DNA from: a virus
Reading direction: 5' to 3' (one strand)
IMG/VR virus record: IMGVR_UViG_3300043803_000411
Span: 1 to 39,000 of that record
Length of the DNA stretch: 39,000 bases
The notes beneath the pieces were generated by a model that was not told where the DNA came from, searched no databases, and was given only the letters and a program-made list of their open reading frames with translations. The position numbers and the translations under genes are program-made. This document shows, in pieces, positions 1 to 7,559 of this stretch; position 1 is the stretch's first letter, and every line of letters starts with the position of its first letter.

Positions 1-1
1 C

Positions 2-259
2 GAGTTGCGCGGCTACAGCATCGGCGGATTCTCTGACCGTGTGCTGGCTGATCTCCCGGAGGAGGCTGCCCGGGATGGGATCGAACTGGAGCAGGAGCCA
101 TCTTTGGCTAAGTCGATCGCTGACGCGGTTGCCGAGGCGATGAGACAATCTCAGCCTGTCGTAAATGTCGTTATGCCGGAGCCTGGGAAGGCGAAGGTGC
201 GTAGGATCGAACGGGACGAGCATGGGAACATCGCTCGCATTATTGAAGAGGATGACTGA
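2..259 (+). CDS. C-terminal end of a head protein (portal or head-morphogenesis type), cut by the window edge
   Basis: The frame is open to the left edge, so only the last 85 residues are visible and the true start lies outside. The tail of the protein has a charged helix, then a VVNVVMPEP stretch and an acidic end (RIERDEHGNIARIIEEDD). Such ends are common on portal or head-morphogenesis proteins of actinobacterial phages, which is from memory of the family and not proof. It lies directly upstream of small structural genes and the scaffold/capsid genes, where a portal or MuF-type protein is expected. Its TGA overlaps the next ATG by one base (TGATG at 257-261). Confidence 0.5.
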   Translation, partial: ELRGYSIGGFSDRVLADLPEEAARDGIELEQEPSLAKSIADAVAEAMRQSQPVVNVVMPEPGKAKVRRIERDEHGNIARIIEEDD

Positions 260-615
260 TGGCTGGTCTTGTTAATGCGGGTAAGCATCTGATGCTGAAC
301 GGGTTCTCCGCTGGGGTGACGCATGTGTCGCTTCACACGGCTGATCCGTCAACGAATGGGGCAAATGAGGTGTCGGCGTCGCCGTACACGCGGGAGTCTG
401 TGTCGTGGGCGAGCGCCGCGTCTGGCTCTCTTCAGAACTCTGCTCAGGTCGTGTTCGATGTCCCCGGGACTACGACGATCACGCATCTCGGATACTGGTC
501 GGCGTCTACGAGCGGCACGTTCTACGGTTCGCGGCAGTTGGATACGAGCCAGACGTTCGCTACTGCTGGTACCTACACGATCGGCGCGAACCTCATCACC
601 GAATCCATCACCTAG
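259..615 (+). CDS. Small virion protein, probable head or tail-fibre-like structural protein
   Basis: 118 residues, mostly beta and rich in Ser, Thr and Ala. The HVSLHTADP motif near residue 22, followed by an N-E-V-S turn and a Y-T-R-E strand, resembles a family of short phage structural proteins found beside capsid or minor tail genes. There are no cysteines, signal peptide or membrane segment. The start is coupled to the stop of the upstream gene. Being a structural protein is inference from fold character and position. Its exact place in the particle is unknown. Confidence 0.6.
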   Translation: MAGLVNAGKHLMLNGFSAGVTHVSLHTADPSTNGANEVSASPYTRESVSWASAASGSLQNSAQVVFDVPGTTTITHLGYWSASTSGTFYGSRQLDTSQTFATAGTYTIGANLITESIT

Positions 616-630
616 CGTTAGGCGCGGGTT

Positions 631-1809
631 ATGCCTGCACGCTTCACGTTAGACAGCGACTATCGCGGTTTGCTGAATGTTCACGAACTTGGCTTCGTCT
701 CACCGTACTTCACGTTAGGTGACTCGCTGCGTGGGCAGTTGGATGATGACCGACTAGCAGGCTTTGGTCACGGATTCGTTACTGGTGATAGCAGTTGGGG
801 CAGCAGCCGTGTCGTCGCGGTAAAGGGACCGGACGTTGGTCCTACCGGCGTAGGCACAGAAATCAGTAGCGATCCGGTCACGGGTCAGGTTGGCTACACG
901 GGTTCCGTGTCCGCCGCGTCCACTACCGTCGGCTCGCTATCTGGCGTAGTGGGATTTGCCGGAGTCGTGTCGGGGGTCGCCGTCACGCTTGGGAATGTCG
1001 GCGGTTTGGCTGCTCGCTTCGGCTCTTCCTTTGGGCAAAGCGCTGCGACTGCCTATGTGAACGGTTCTCCTGCGTTTACTGGCTCATCGTCCGGTCAAGC
1101 GGAAAGCCTAGGGAAGACATCTGGAGCCGCAGAAAGGTTCGGGGCAGCGTCGGGCCAGACCGTCACGGAAGGCGTCCTCGTTGGCGTCCTGGGCGCTCTC
1201 GGCGGTATCACGGCGGTATCAGGCACCGCAGGGGAGGCGACCGGCTCACCGACCCTAACAGGCAGTATCAGTAGCACGAGCGGCAGCGGCGGAACAGCGG
1301 CAGGAGCCGAAGGCAGCAACGGCGTCATTCAGGCAGCCACACAAGTCATCGGAAGCGTCACCGGCAGTCCCGCGCTCCTCGGTGTAAGCACAAACGCTAA
1401 CAGCAGCACGGGTACCGTTATCGGCGTCGCGGACAGCACGATCCTCGCAGGAGCCATCAGAGGCACAAGCGCAACGGCGGGAACCGCTACCGGCTCTGCT
1501 GCACTATCTGGCTCGGCAGCAGGTAGCAGTGTCAGCAGCGGCAGTATCGGATCGGGTACGCCACCGGCTCCCGCACCTGACACGCCGAGAAGCGGCGGGT
1601 ACGCGTGGTCGTTCTCCGGTGACGCGACACTCATCGCGCCAGATGATCTCATTCAGGGACTCACGCAGTCGGTCGCACGAGTGAGCGGCACAATCGGGCA
1701 CACAGGCAGCACGAGCGGGACCATACCCGCCATCGGTAACGTCTCTGGTCGTGTGCGTATCCGCGAGGACGACGATCTGGAAGTTCTGCAACTACTCGGC
1801 ATCCTCTAA
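631..1809 (+). CDS. Repetitive Gly/Ser/Ala/Thr/Val-rich structural protein
   Basis: 392 residues. Residues 1-60 are ordinary (LDSDYRGLLNVHELGFVSPY), and most of the rest is degenerate short repeats of the type x-G-x-x-G-v-x-G with alternating V/T/S. This pattern fits a beta-solenoid or stacked beta-fibre. The last 25 residues become acidic and contain REDDDLEVLQLLGIL. No enzyme motif is visible. It sits among head genes, so a head fibre or appendage is plausible. The repeat character is visible in the sequence, and the role is inferred. Confidence 0.65.
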   Translation: MPARFTLDSDYRGLLNVHELGFVSPYFTLGDSLRGQLDDDRLAGFGHGFVTGDSSWGSSRVVAVKGPDVGPTGVGTEISSDPVTGQVGYTGSVSAASTTVGSLSGVVGFAGVVSGVAVTLGNVGGLAARFGSSFGQSAATAYVNGSPAFTGSSSGQAESLGKTSGAAERFGAASGQTVTEGVLVGVLGALGGITAVSGTAGEATGSPTLTGSISSTSGSGGTAAGAEGSNGVIQAATQVIGSVTGSPALLGVSTNANSSTGTVIGVADSTILAGAIRGTSATAGTATGSAALSGSAAGSSVSSGSIGSGTPPAPAPDTPRSGGYAWSFSGDATLIAPDDLIQGLTQSVARVSGTIGHTGSTSGTIPAIGNVSGRVRIREDDDLEVLQLLGIL

Positions 1810-1819
1810 CATAGACGTT

Positions 1820-2023
1820 ATGGCTAAGACGATCCGACCCGGCACCTACGTCAAGGTTGAAACCGACGCCGGCAGGATTAGGCACGCCAGGGTCACAGCC
1901 GTAACGGATCAGGACAACATTACGACGCGGCTCGGCACCCCGAAGACGAGCGCTTCAGCAACGTTCGAAGCAGATCGAGTTGTCTCAACGGCGACCCGAG
2001 GCACGATCTTCATCGAAGATTAG
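1820..2023 (+). CDS. 67-residue SH3-like or small beta-barrel protein, unknown role
   Basis: I chose the ATG at 1820 because longer in-frame versions overlap the upstream gene. The product starts MAKTIRPGTYVKVETDAG and alternates short strands with Thr/Val-rich turns. That resembles small SH3-like barrels, but I do not recognise a named family. It lies ten bases after the repetitive structural gene and 48 bases before the scaffold gene, so it is probably a small virion or assembly protein. No clear Shine-Dalgarno is seen. Confidence 0.6.
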   Translation: MAKTIRPGTYVKVETDAGRIRHARVTAVTDQDNITTRLGTPKTSASATFEADRVVSTATRGTIFIED

Positions 2024-2041
2024 GCGCTTCCCAAACTCATG

Positions 2042-2065
2042 TATCATTATCCGTGAAGTAGGAGG
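2042..2065 (+). promoter_or_regulatory. Possible -10 box and strong ribosome binding site for the scaffold/capsid genes
   Basis: A TATCAT hexamer at 2042-2047 in the short gap before the scaffold gene matches the TANNNT form of a -10 box. No convincing -35 is seen, so promoter activity is uncertain. AGGAGG at 2060-2065 is a perfect Shine-Dalgarno six bases before the TTG at 2072 and fixes that unusual start codon. Confidence 0.35.
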
Positions 2066-2071
2066 TGCGGC

Positions 2072-2902
2072 TTGGCGCGCAAAGCCCCAAAGATGACTGA
2101 ACTTGTCATTGAGGAAACGTCTGGCGTCGATCATCCGGCGCATTTGCACGAAGGCTGGCTCGTCATCAAGGCGTCTAATACTGAATCTGTGGCAGATGTG
2201 CTCGCCGCTCTGCCCGAACCGTTAGGAGAGAGCATGTCGGAACAGGCCACAGAGGTCACGGCTGCTGACGATGACGTAACTCTTGCCGTCGATGAGGAGA
2301 AGATGGACGGCATGGACTACGAGTCGAAGCAGATGGAAGAGGAACTGGCGATGGCGCAGGCGCGTATCGCTGAGTTGGAGGCTCGCATCTCGGAACTTGA
2401 GGGTTCTGAGGATGAGATGCCGATGGAGGAGGCAGCCGACGATGTCGTTGCTCTCGCGAAGTCCGCACCTGAGCCGATCCGCAAGGCTATGGAGCAGTTG
2501 GCTAAGGCGAAGGCCGAGGCTGAGAATGCTCTCGCGAAGGAGCGGGAGGATCGCGCTGACGCCGACGCTATCGTCAAGGCACGCGACACCTTCAAGCACC
2601 TCACGCTCGACCCGGAGAAGGTTGGGCCTGCGCTCCGCCGCCTCGCGGCTATCGACGCCGATCTTGCGAAGAGTGTTGAGGATGCTCTCGCCTCGGCAGA
2701 CGCGCAGAACGAGTCGGCTGACATCTTCACGGAGGTCGGCAAGGGCTTTGTTCCTGCGGGTGACGCGATCAACAAGATGACTTCCTTGGCTAAGGCAGCG
2801 GTAGCCGAGGGTAAGGCCGCGACCGTGGAGCAGGCAATGGCTCAGGTAGCAATCGACAACCCTGCCCTATACAACGATTACCTGAGTGAGAGAGGAGCCT
2901 GA
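2072..2902 (+). CDS. Capsid scaffolding protein (long form, TTG start)
   Basis: 276 residues. The N-terminal 54 residues contain VDHPAHLHEGWLVIK, recalling the start of XkdF-like or prohead-protease-type phage proteins (I-D-x-V-D-x-P-A). They are far too short to be a protease domain. A strongly acidic, coiled-coil-rich middle follows (MEEELAMAQARIAELEARIS, about residues 88-115), then Ala/Lys/Glu-rich helices and a C-terminal helix. This composition and the place just upstream of decoration and major capsid genes are typical of scaffolds. A second start with its own ribosome binding site lies in frame at 2234. The TTG is supported by AGGAGG six bases upstream. Confidence 0.75.
   Translation: MARKAPKMTELVIEETSGVDHPAHLHEGWLVIKASNTESVADVLAALPEPLGESMSEQATEVTAADDDVTLAVDEEKMDGMDYESKQMEEELAMAQARIAELEARISELEGSEDEMPMEEAADDVVALAKSAPEPIRKAMEQLAKAKAEAENALAKEREDRADADAIVKARDTFKHLTLDPEKVGPALRRLAAIDADLAKSVEDALASADAQNESADIFTEVGKGFVPAGDAINKMTSLAKAAVAEGKAATVEQAMAQVAIDNPALYNDYLSERGA
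2234..2902 (+). CDS. Nested in-frame scaffold (short form from an internal start)
   Basis: The ATG at 2234 is in frame with the TTG at 2072 (exactly 54 codons later). It is preceded by AGGAGA at 2224-2229 with four bases of spacing. The predicted product begins MSEQATEV and keeps the whole coiled-coil scaffold while losing the VDHPAH segment. Phage lambda makes its scaffold Nu3 from a start nested in the protease gene C, so two forms from one frame have a precedent. That both forms are made here is inference from the Shine-Dalgarno alone. Confidence 0.45.
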   Translation: MSEQATEVTAADDDVTLAVDEEKMDGMDYESKQMEEELAMAQARIAELEARISELEGSEDEMPMEEAADDVVALAKSAPEPIRKAMEQLAKAKAEAENALAKEREDRADADAIVKARDTFKHLTLDPEKVGPALRRLAAIDADLAKSVEDALASADAQNESADIFTEVGKGFVPAGDAINKMTSLAKAAVAEGKAATVEQAMAQVAIDNPALYNDYLSERGA

Positions 2903-2904
2903 GA

Positions 2905-3303
2905 ATGGCTTTCGAGTTCTCTAACGCCGCAGTAAAGACCACGTTCGTCGCTGGTGAGGATCTGTCGGCTAAGCAGTACCACTTCGTCAAGATCGACAAT
3001 GGCGATGGCGAGGTCGTTGCCGTCAGCGGCGCTACCGACCGTCCCATCGGTGTCCTCCAGAACGCGCCTACCGCTGGTCAGGCTGCGGAGGTCACCATCG
3101 TCGGAGGCACCAAGATCGCTTGTGGCGGCTCCGCTTCCTTCGGGCAGCCGCTCTTCGCTTCGGCTTCCGCAACTGCCGTTACGCTTACGTTCGGCACGAC
3201 CGCTTCAGCCGCGTTCAGCGTCGGCACGTTCATTGAGAACGCTGCTGCTGGCACTGACGTCGCTGCCGTCATCGACTGCGCCAACGCTGCGCGTGGACTC
3301 TAA
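2905..3303 (+). CDS. Capsid decoration protein (DUF2190-like)
   Basis: 132 residues. The features DLSAKQYHFVKI, ATDRPIGVLQNAP and AEVTIVGGTK are typical of the DUF2190-like head decoration family, where the segment between them forms a beta-tulip/barrel that sits on the capsid surface. The gene starts three bases after the scaffold stop and lies fourteen bases upstream of the major capsid gene, the usual order. No signal or membrane segment is present. The family call is good. The stoichiometry on the particle is not inferable. Confidence 0.8.
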   Translation: MAFEFSNAAVKTTFVAGEDLSAKQYHFVKIDNGDGEVVAVSGATDRPIGVLQNAPTAGQAAEVTIVGGTKIACGGSASFGQPLFASASATAVTLTFGTTASAAFSVGTFIENAAAGTDVAAVIDCANAARGL

Positions 3304-3316
3304 GGAGAGTTGAACA

Positions 3317-4294
3317 ATGCCACAGCCCACTAGCAGTCAGGTCCATGTTGACGCAATCCTGACTAACATCTCCGTTGCTTACCTTCAGCGTGCGGAGTCT
3401 TTCATCGCTGACAAGGTGTTCCCGGTTGTCCCCGTGGACAAGCAGTCCGACAAGTACTTCGTCTACTCCAAGAATGACTGGCTTCGCGATGAGGCCCGCG
3501 TTCGTACGGATGGCACGGAGTCTGTCGGTTCCGGTTACAACATCACCACGGATAACTACTACGCAGACGTCTTCGCGATCCACAAGGACATCGGCGACCA
3601 GACCCGCGCCAATGCGGATGCCCCGATCAACGTGGACCGTGAGGCTGCGGAGTTCGTTACCCACCGACTCCTCACCCGTCGCGAGATCCAGTTCGTGACC
3701 GACTTCATGACGACTGGCAAGTGGTCACAGGACGTTACTGGTGTCGCTGCTTCCCCCACCACGAACCAGACGATCCAGTGGAGCGACTACACCAACTCCG
3801 ACCCGATTGAGGACATTGAGGCTGGCAAGGCGTCGATCCTCAGCACGACGGGCCTGGAGGCCAACACTCTCGTTCTCGGATACGACGTTTTCCGTCGCCT
3901 GAAGAACCACCCGGATCTCGTGGATCGCATTAAGTACACGAGTTCGCAGACGATCACGGAGGACATGCTCGCTCGCATGTTCGACATCGAGCGCGTGCTG
4001 GTGTCGAAGTCCGTGAAGGCCACGAACGCGGAGGGCGCGACTGGCGCTTACTCGTTCACCACGGGCAAGACGGCGCTCCTCGCGCACGTTGCCCCGAATC
4101 CCGGCATCCTGACCCCGTCTGCTGGCTACACGTTCTCGTGGACCGGCGTCTCGCAGGGTCTCGGCCTGACGATCGGTACGTCCTCGTTCCGCCTGGAGTC
4201 GCTGCGCGCGACCCGCGTGGAGGCTGAGTTGGCGTTCGACAACAAGGTCGTCGCGTCGGATCTCGGCTACTTCTGGAACACCATCGTCGCCTGA
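3317..4294 (+). CDS. Major capsid protein (HK97 fold)
   Basis: 325 residues with the pattern of actinophage major capsid proteins of the E-like/HK97 fold. An early segment FIADKVFPVVPVDKQSDKY is followed by an acidic E-loop region (RTDGTESVGSGYN), a helix HRLLTRREIQFVTDFM (spine helix), then the P domain (LVLGYDVFRRLKNHPDLVDR) and a C-terminal beta section. There is no protease cleavage region or delta domain in the gene; the separate scaffold supplies that role. AGGAG lies upstream of the ATG. A strong hairpin follows the stop, so this is probably the most abundant product of the first operon. Confidence 0.9.
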   Translation: MPQPTSSQVHVDAILTNISVAYLQRAESFIADKVFPVVPVDKQSDKYFVYSKNDWLRDEARVRTDGTESVGSGYNITTDNYYADVFAIHKDIGDQTRANADAPINVDREAAEFVTHRLLTRREIQFVTDFMTTGKWSQDVTGVAASPTTNQTIQWSDYTNSDPIEDIEAGKASILSTTGLEANTLVLGYDVFRRLKNHPDLVDRIKYTSSQTITEDMLARMFDIERVLVSKSVKATNAEGATGAYSFTTGKTALLAHVAPNPGILTPSAGYTFSWTGVSQGLGLTIGTSSFRLESLRATRVEAELAFDNKVVASDLGYFWNTIVA

Positions 4295-4322
4295 TCCGGT
4301 ATCCATAACTGAATAGCGCGGG

Positions 4323-4357
4323 AGCGGGATCACCTACACAATGGGTGGTCCCGCTTT
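4323..4357 (+). terminator. Intrinsic terminator after the major capsid gene
   Basis: AGCGGGATCACC (4323-4334) pairs with GGTGGTCCCGCT (4344-4355) through 12 bp, one of them T-G wobble. The loop is nine bases and a short T run (TTT) ends the element. It lies 29 bases after the capsid stop. The weak T tract means read-through to the connector genes is likely, a common way to make more capsid than connector protein. Confidence 0.75.
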
Positions 4358-4382
4358 CGGCTATCTGCTGCCGGATTGCGAT

Positions 4383-4388
4383 TACACT
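4383..4388 (+). promoter_or_regulatory. Possible -10 box upstream of the connector genes
   Basis: TACACT lies 21 bases before the ATG of the adaptor gene, just after the capsid terminator, where a new promoter would be useful. No clear -35 is seen at 16-18 bases upstream. AGGAGG further on (about 4396-4401) is the ribosome binding site of the adaptor gene. Confidence 0.25.
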
Positions 4389-4408
4389 AGGGAACAGGAG
4401 GTTGCCTC

Positions 4409-4822
4409 ATGACTTGGAGTTATTCCGGTAACCCTGGCGCATCGAACCTCGATCACATCAGGTTTCTCATCCAGGACACGGACACGACAGAGCAACTGTT
4501 CAGCAACGAGGAACTGACATTCCTGTTCAACCAGTACGGGGATGCCTACTCCGCTGCGATCGCTGCGGTGACGACGCTGATCGCTAAGGGTTCGCGTGTG
4601 GCGGAGGAGTCGAAGACGGTCGGTGACCTGTCCCTGTCCGTGAAGTCCGGCGCTCTTGTTTCGCAATGGGAAGCGCTACTGAAGTACCTGAAGGCAGAGC
4701 GCTTCCGTTACGCTCCCGCTGCTCCTGTCATCAACCTGAACGCTATCGTGCCAACTGTCGAACGGGTCGAGGAGGACGAATCCACAGACTTCGTAGTCGG
4801 GCAGATGGATAACCGGACATGA
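4409..4822 (+). CDS. Head-to-tail adaptor (connector) protein
   Basis: 137 residues, mainly helical. DHIRFLIQDTD near residue 16, then LFSNEELTFLFNQYG and a helix with AAIAAVTTLIAKGS, match the gp6/gp15-type head-tail adaptor that docks on the portal ring. It is the first gene after the capsid terminator and heads a series of overlapping connector genes. The start is supported by AGGAGG about eight bases upstream. Its stop overlaps the next ATG (ATGA). Confidence 0.75.
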   Translation: MTWSYSGNPGASNLDHIRFLIQDTDTTEQLFSNEELTFLFNQYGDAYSAAIAAVTTLIAKGSRVAEESKTVGDLSLSVKSGALVSQWEALLKYLKAERFRYAPAAPVINLNAIVPTVERVEEDESTDFVVGQMDNRT

Positions 4823-5166
4823 GTATCGAACAGCAGTTCCGTGAACTGTTCTCGCAGACGGTCACCTTGTTTCCGCCAGCATCGTCTGGCTCTATCGACA
4901 AGTACGGGAAGCGCACCTTCAGCGCATCAGCGTCGGTGTCTGCCTGCGCGCACTACGTTAGCGAGACTGTGTTGCGTCGCAGTCCCGATGGGCGCGAGGT
5001 CTTTGAGGACGGGCGGTTCTATCTGTACGGGATCTTCCCGGTGACGACGGACTACAGGTTGCGGCTCGAAGATGGTGCGGAGCCGATCATTGTCGCAGTC
5101 GATACGCCGTACGATCAGAATGGTGCGCATCATACGGTCGTTCACGTTGGAGGTAACGTACAGTGA
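4819..5166 (+). CDS. Head closure (stopper) protein
   Basis: 115 residues, beta-rich, starting MSIEQQFRELFSQTVTLFPP and containing DKYGKRTFSASASVSACAHY. This matches the beta-barrel head-closure proteins (SPP1 gp16 / HK97 gp9 type) that plug the portal after packaging. The position second in the connector series and the ATGA/GTGA overlaps on both sides support the call. It is structural, with no catalytic residues expected. Confidence 0.7.
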   Translation: MSIEQQFRELFSQTVTLFPPASSGSIDKYGKRTFSASASVSACAHYVSETVLRRSPDGREVFEDGRFYLYGIFPVTTDYRLRLEDGAEPIIVAVDTPYDQNGAHHTVVHVGGNVQ

Positions 5167-5579
5167 AGGGTGGCATCGAACTCAAAGGGATGAAGAAACT
5201 CATCGAGATCACCGAGCGTGTCGATGGTGGCGAGCAGATTCTCGCTCAGGCCATGTTCGCGGAAGCAACGACGATCTTGAACGAGTCGAAGAAGATCGTT
5301 CCCGTCGCGACTGGCAATCTGCGCGCTTCTGGCAGGGTCGAACGTCCCGTTACTGGGAAGGGTCGCGCGTCTGTCGAGATCACGTACGGCGGTGCCGCAG
5401 CACCCTACGCTCTCATCGTTCATGAGGTGCCACCGAATACGGGTGGCCGATGGGGCAGTGGCCTGACGCACGCCGCAGGAAAGTCCTACAAGTACCTAGA
5501 GATCCCGGTGATGGCGCACAAGGACAAGTTCGTTGACGGTGTGCGCGGTCGCGTGAACGAGATGCTAGAGGGCTCCTGA
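5163..5579 (+). CDS. Neck / tail completion protein (HK97 gp10-like)
   Basis: 138 residues from a GTG at 5163 that overlaps the previous TGA. IVPVATGNLRASGRVE followed by APYALIVHE is the signature of HK97 gp10-like proteins, which join the head connector to the tail. A small Gly/His/Lys-rich section (GSGLTHAAGKSYKYLE) and a C-terminal helix follow. Gene order (adaptor, stopper, gp10-like, terminator) is canonical. The next gene starts within its stop (TGATG). Confidence 0.82.
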   Translation: MKGGIELKGMKKLIEITERVDGGEQILAQAMFAEATTILNESKKIVPVATGNLRASGRVERPVTGKGRASVEITYGGAAAPYALIVHEVPPNTGGRWGSGLTHAAGKSYKYLEIPVMAHKDKFVDGVRGRVNEMLEGS

Positions 5580-5971
5580 TGCTAGAAGCGTTAGCGGATA
5601 AGTTGCAGTCTGCCAGCATCGCTACTGCTGGTGTGAATCTTTACATTGGCTTGATGCCTAGTTCTCCCGATGTGTGCGTCGCCCTGTATGAGTACGCGGG
5701 TGAGCCGCCGCTAGAGGTGCTGCGCGATAACGGGGCGACGCTGGAACGACCGAGTGTTCAGGTGATGGTACGCGCCAGCCGTAACGACTATCCGACTGCT
5801 CGCAACCTCATCAAGAATGTTCGTGACAGTCTCACCGGCATCACGGATGAAACTATTTCGGGCGTACGGTTTCTACGTGTAAATCAGAACTCAGCGATCA
5901 ACTCTGTCGGCACGGACGAGAACGACAGGCCCATCTTCACGTTATCTCTTCTGACGGTTGTGGAGCGTTGA
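5579..5971 (+). CDS. Tail terminator / minor capsid protein (Minor_capsid_3-like)
   Basis: 130 residues. The N-terminal helix (MLEALADKLQ), LYIGLMPSSPDVCVALYEY, a VQVMVRASRNDYPTARNLI strand-helix and a C-terminal strand (RPIFTLSLLTVVER) match the small alpha/beta tail terminators of siphophages. These form the ring that stops tail tube growth. It completes the head-tail connector series. In most siphophages the tail tube gene follows directly. Here it is about 23 kb away, at 29074. Confidence 0.75.
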   Translation: MLEALADKLQSASIATAGVNLYIGLMPSSPDVCVALYEYAGEPPLEVLRDNGATLERPSVQVMVRASRNDYPTARNLIKNVRDSLTGITDETISGVRFLRVNQNSAINSVGTDENDRPIFTLSLLTVVER

Positions 5972-6108
5972 TGGACCCGTATGGTCGCGGCGCTGTTACG
6001 ATTGAGCGTCCGAGGTGCTGGAGGTGCAACAAGTTACTCGCTGAACAGGTGACTGCCCCGTGGCGGATCACATGCCCCCGCTGCAAGGCGGCGAACCAGC
6101 AGGAGTGA
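5971..6108 (+). CDS. Com-like zinc-ribbon peptide (45 residues)
   Basis: This short frame starts in the stop of the tail terminator gene (TGATG) and ends one base before the next ATG. It encodes CWRCNKLLA near residue 16 and CPRCK near residue 35, a two-knuckle zinc ribbon. The arrangement R-C-x-x-C-N-K-L-L ... C-P-R-C-K-x-x-N matches the Com family of phage Mu, a translational activator that binds mRNA. A translational role here is inferred from the family and its place just before the phosphoesterase gene. A structural zinc ribbon is the alternative. Confidence 0.75.
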   Translation: MDPYGRGAVTIERPRCWRCNKLLAEQVTAPWRITCPRCKAANQQE

Positions 6109-6109
6109 A

Positions 6110-7276
6110 ATGAGCCTAAAGGACGAGTTCACGAAACAGATCCAGGCGGCAGAAGAACTAACAGCAAGGAAGCGCAAGTGGATACCGGGTGTCGAGTGGC
6201 TCGGCTCCGAGGGGACCGTCACTACTGACGCTGTTCAAGGGGACCCCGAATGGGAGCATATTCTTCGGGCTTGGGACCTTGACCCTAACGAATTTCAGAT
6301 CGTCGAACCGGTCTTGTTTAACTCGTGGGGCGGAGACGACGGCCTGACGAATCGGCAGTTCAAGGCAAAGGTGATTCGCCGCGTTCATTCATTTGTGGAT
6401 ATTGAACCGCTGATAGCAGAGGCTATGCGGCACAAGCCCAAGCGGAAGAACTACGAAGGCAGCGGAACGCTGAACGCTGTCCTCGCAGACTGGCAGATCG
6501 GCAAGGCTGACGGAGACGGGCTAGAGGGTACGATTCGACGCGTCATCGACTGCCGTGACGCTCTCATTCATCGGGTGAAGGAACTGCGGAAGATAGGGCG
6601 CTCTGTCGCGCATCTGAACGTTCTCTGGACCGGCGACAGCATCGAAGGCTGCTTCGGACATTACGCATCGCAGACTTTCTCGGTAGAACTTAACCGCAGA
6701 GATCAGGTAAAGGTAACTCGTCGCTTGCTGACGGATACGTTGCAGGCCTGGGCACCGCACTTCGAGACGATCACGGTCGCCGCTGTCGGAGGCAACCACG
6801 GAGAGCATCGTAACGGTAGCGGGAAGATGTTCACCGGGATTGACGACAATGATGATCTGGCGATCGTCGAACAGGTGTCCGAGATCCTTGCCGCGAATGA
6901 AGCCGCATACGGGCACATCCGTTTCGTTATCGCGCGGGATTCGGTCACTTGTACTATCCCATCAGCAGGATGGATATTAGGCATCACGCACGGTCATGTG
7001 TCCCGCAACGGTGCGACTGCCGAGGGAAAGTTGCGTTCGTGGTGGGAGAAGCAGGCTGCGGGTAAGCAGCCGATCGGCGACGCAGACATCCTGGTATCTG
7101 GGCACTATCACCACTTCCGTGTCGCTGATTGGGGAGGGTGCCTGTGGATGCAGTCTCCTGCGTTAGATGGGGGAAGCGACTGGTGGAGGACGTATGCCGG
7201 TGAAGTGTCGGAACCGGGTATGCTCACTTTCGTTACGACCGAGGAGCAGAGGGTCGGCGACATAGCCATACTGTGA
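6110..7276 (+). CDS. Calcineurin-like metallophosphoesterase
   Basis: 388 residues. The metal-binding signature of calcineurin-like phosphoesterases is complete in order: ADWQIGK (Asp127), WTGDSIEG (Gly175-Asp176), VGGNHGEH (Asn229-His230), GITHGH (His294) and SGHYHHF (331-336). The usual D-x-H is D-x-Q here. About 115 residues precede the catalytic domain and look like a helical, possibly DNA- or partner-binding extension. The substrate cannot be read from sequence. Nuclease and nucleotide phosphatase are both possible. The gene follows the Com-like gene by one base. Confidence 0.82.
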   Translation: MSLKDEFTKQIQAAEELTARKRKWIPGVEWLGSEGTVTTDAVQGDPEWEHILRAWDLDPNEFQIVEPVLFNSWGGDDGLTNRQFKAKVIRRVHSFVDIEPLIAEAMRHKPKRKNYEGSGTLNAVLADWQIGKADGDGLEGTIRRVIDCRDALIHRVKELRKIGRSVAHLNVLWTGDSIEGCFGHYASQTFSVELNRRDQVKVTRRLLTDTLQAWAPHFETITVAAVGGNHGEHRNGSGKMFTGIDDNDDLAIVEQVSEILAANEAAYGHIRFVIARDSVTCTIPSAGWILGITHGHVSRNGATAEGKLRSWWEKQAAGKQPIGDADILVSGHYHHFRVADWGGCLWMQSPALDGGSDWWRTYAGEVSEPGMLTFVTTEEQRVGDIAIL

Positions 7277-7283
7277 GGGGTTC

Positions 7284-7559
7284 ATGGACATCGTTGAGGA
7301 ACGCGCGAAGAGTTACGGGGATCCGGCTGAGAACATCACGCGCATTGCGGCTCTCTGGTCTGCGTATCTCGGTGTCGAGATCTATGCTCATGATGTCTCT
7401 TGGATGATGGTGATGTTGAAGGCGAGTCGATCTAAGAACGACCCTGGCAATCTGGACAACTATGAGGACGGGCACGGTTACGTCGAGATCGCTGAACGGC
7501 TACGCTTCGCGGAGAAGTTACGGATGATCGCCCATCGCAGGAAGGACATGCTGCTGTGA
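7284..7559 (+). CDS. DUF6378-like small phage protein
   Basis: 91 residues starting MDIVEERAKSYGDPAENITR, with IAALWSAYLGVEIYAHDV, MMVMLKASRSKNDP and a D-N-Y-E-D-G-x-G-Y end. This pattern recurs in actinobacteriophage proteins annotated as DUF6378, of unknown function. Helices dominate and no metal site is evident. A GTG-started gene overlaps its stop by three bases. Confidence 0.7.
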   Translation: MDIVEERAKSYGDPAENITRIAALWSAYLGVEIYAHDVSWMMVMLKASRSKNDPGNLDNYEDGHGYVEIAERLRFAEKLRMIAHRRKDMLL

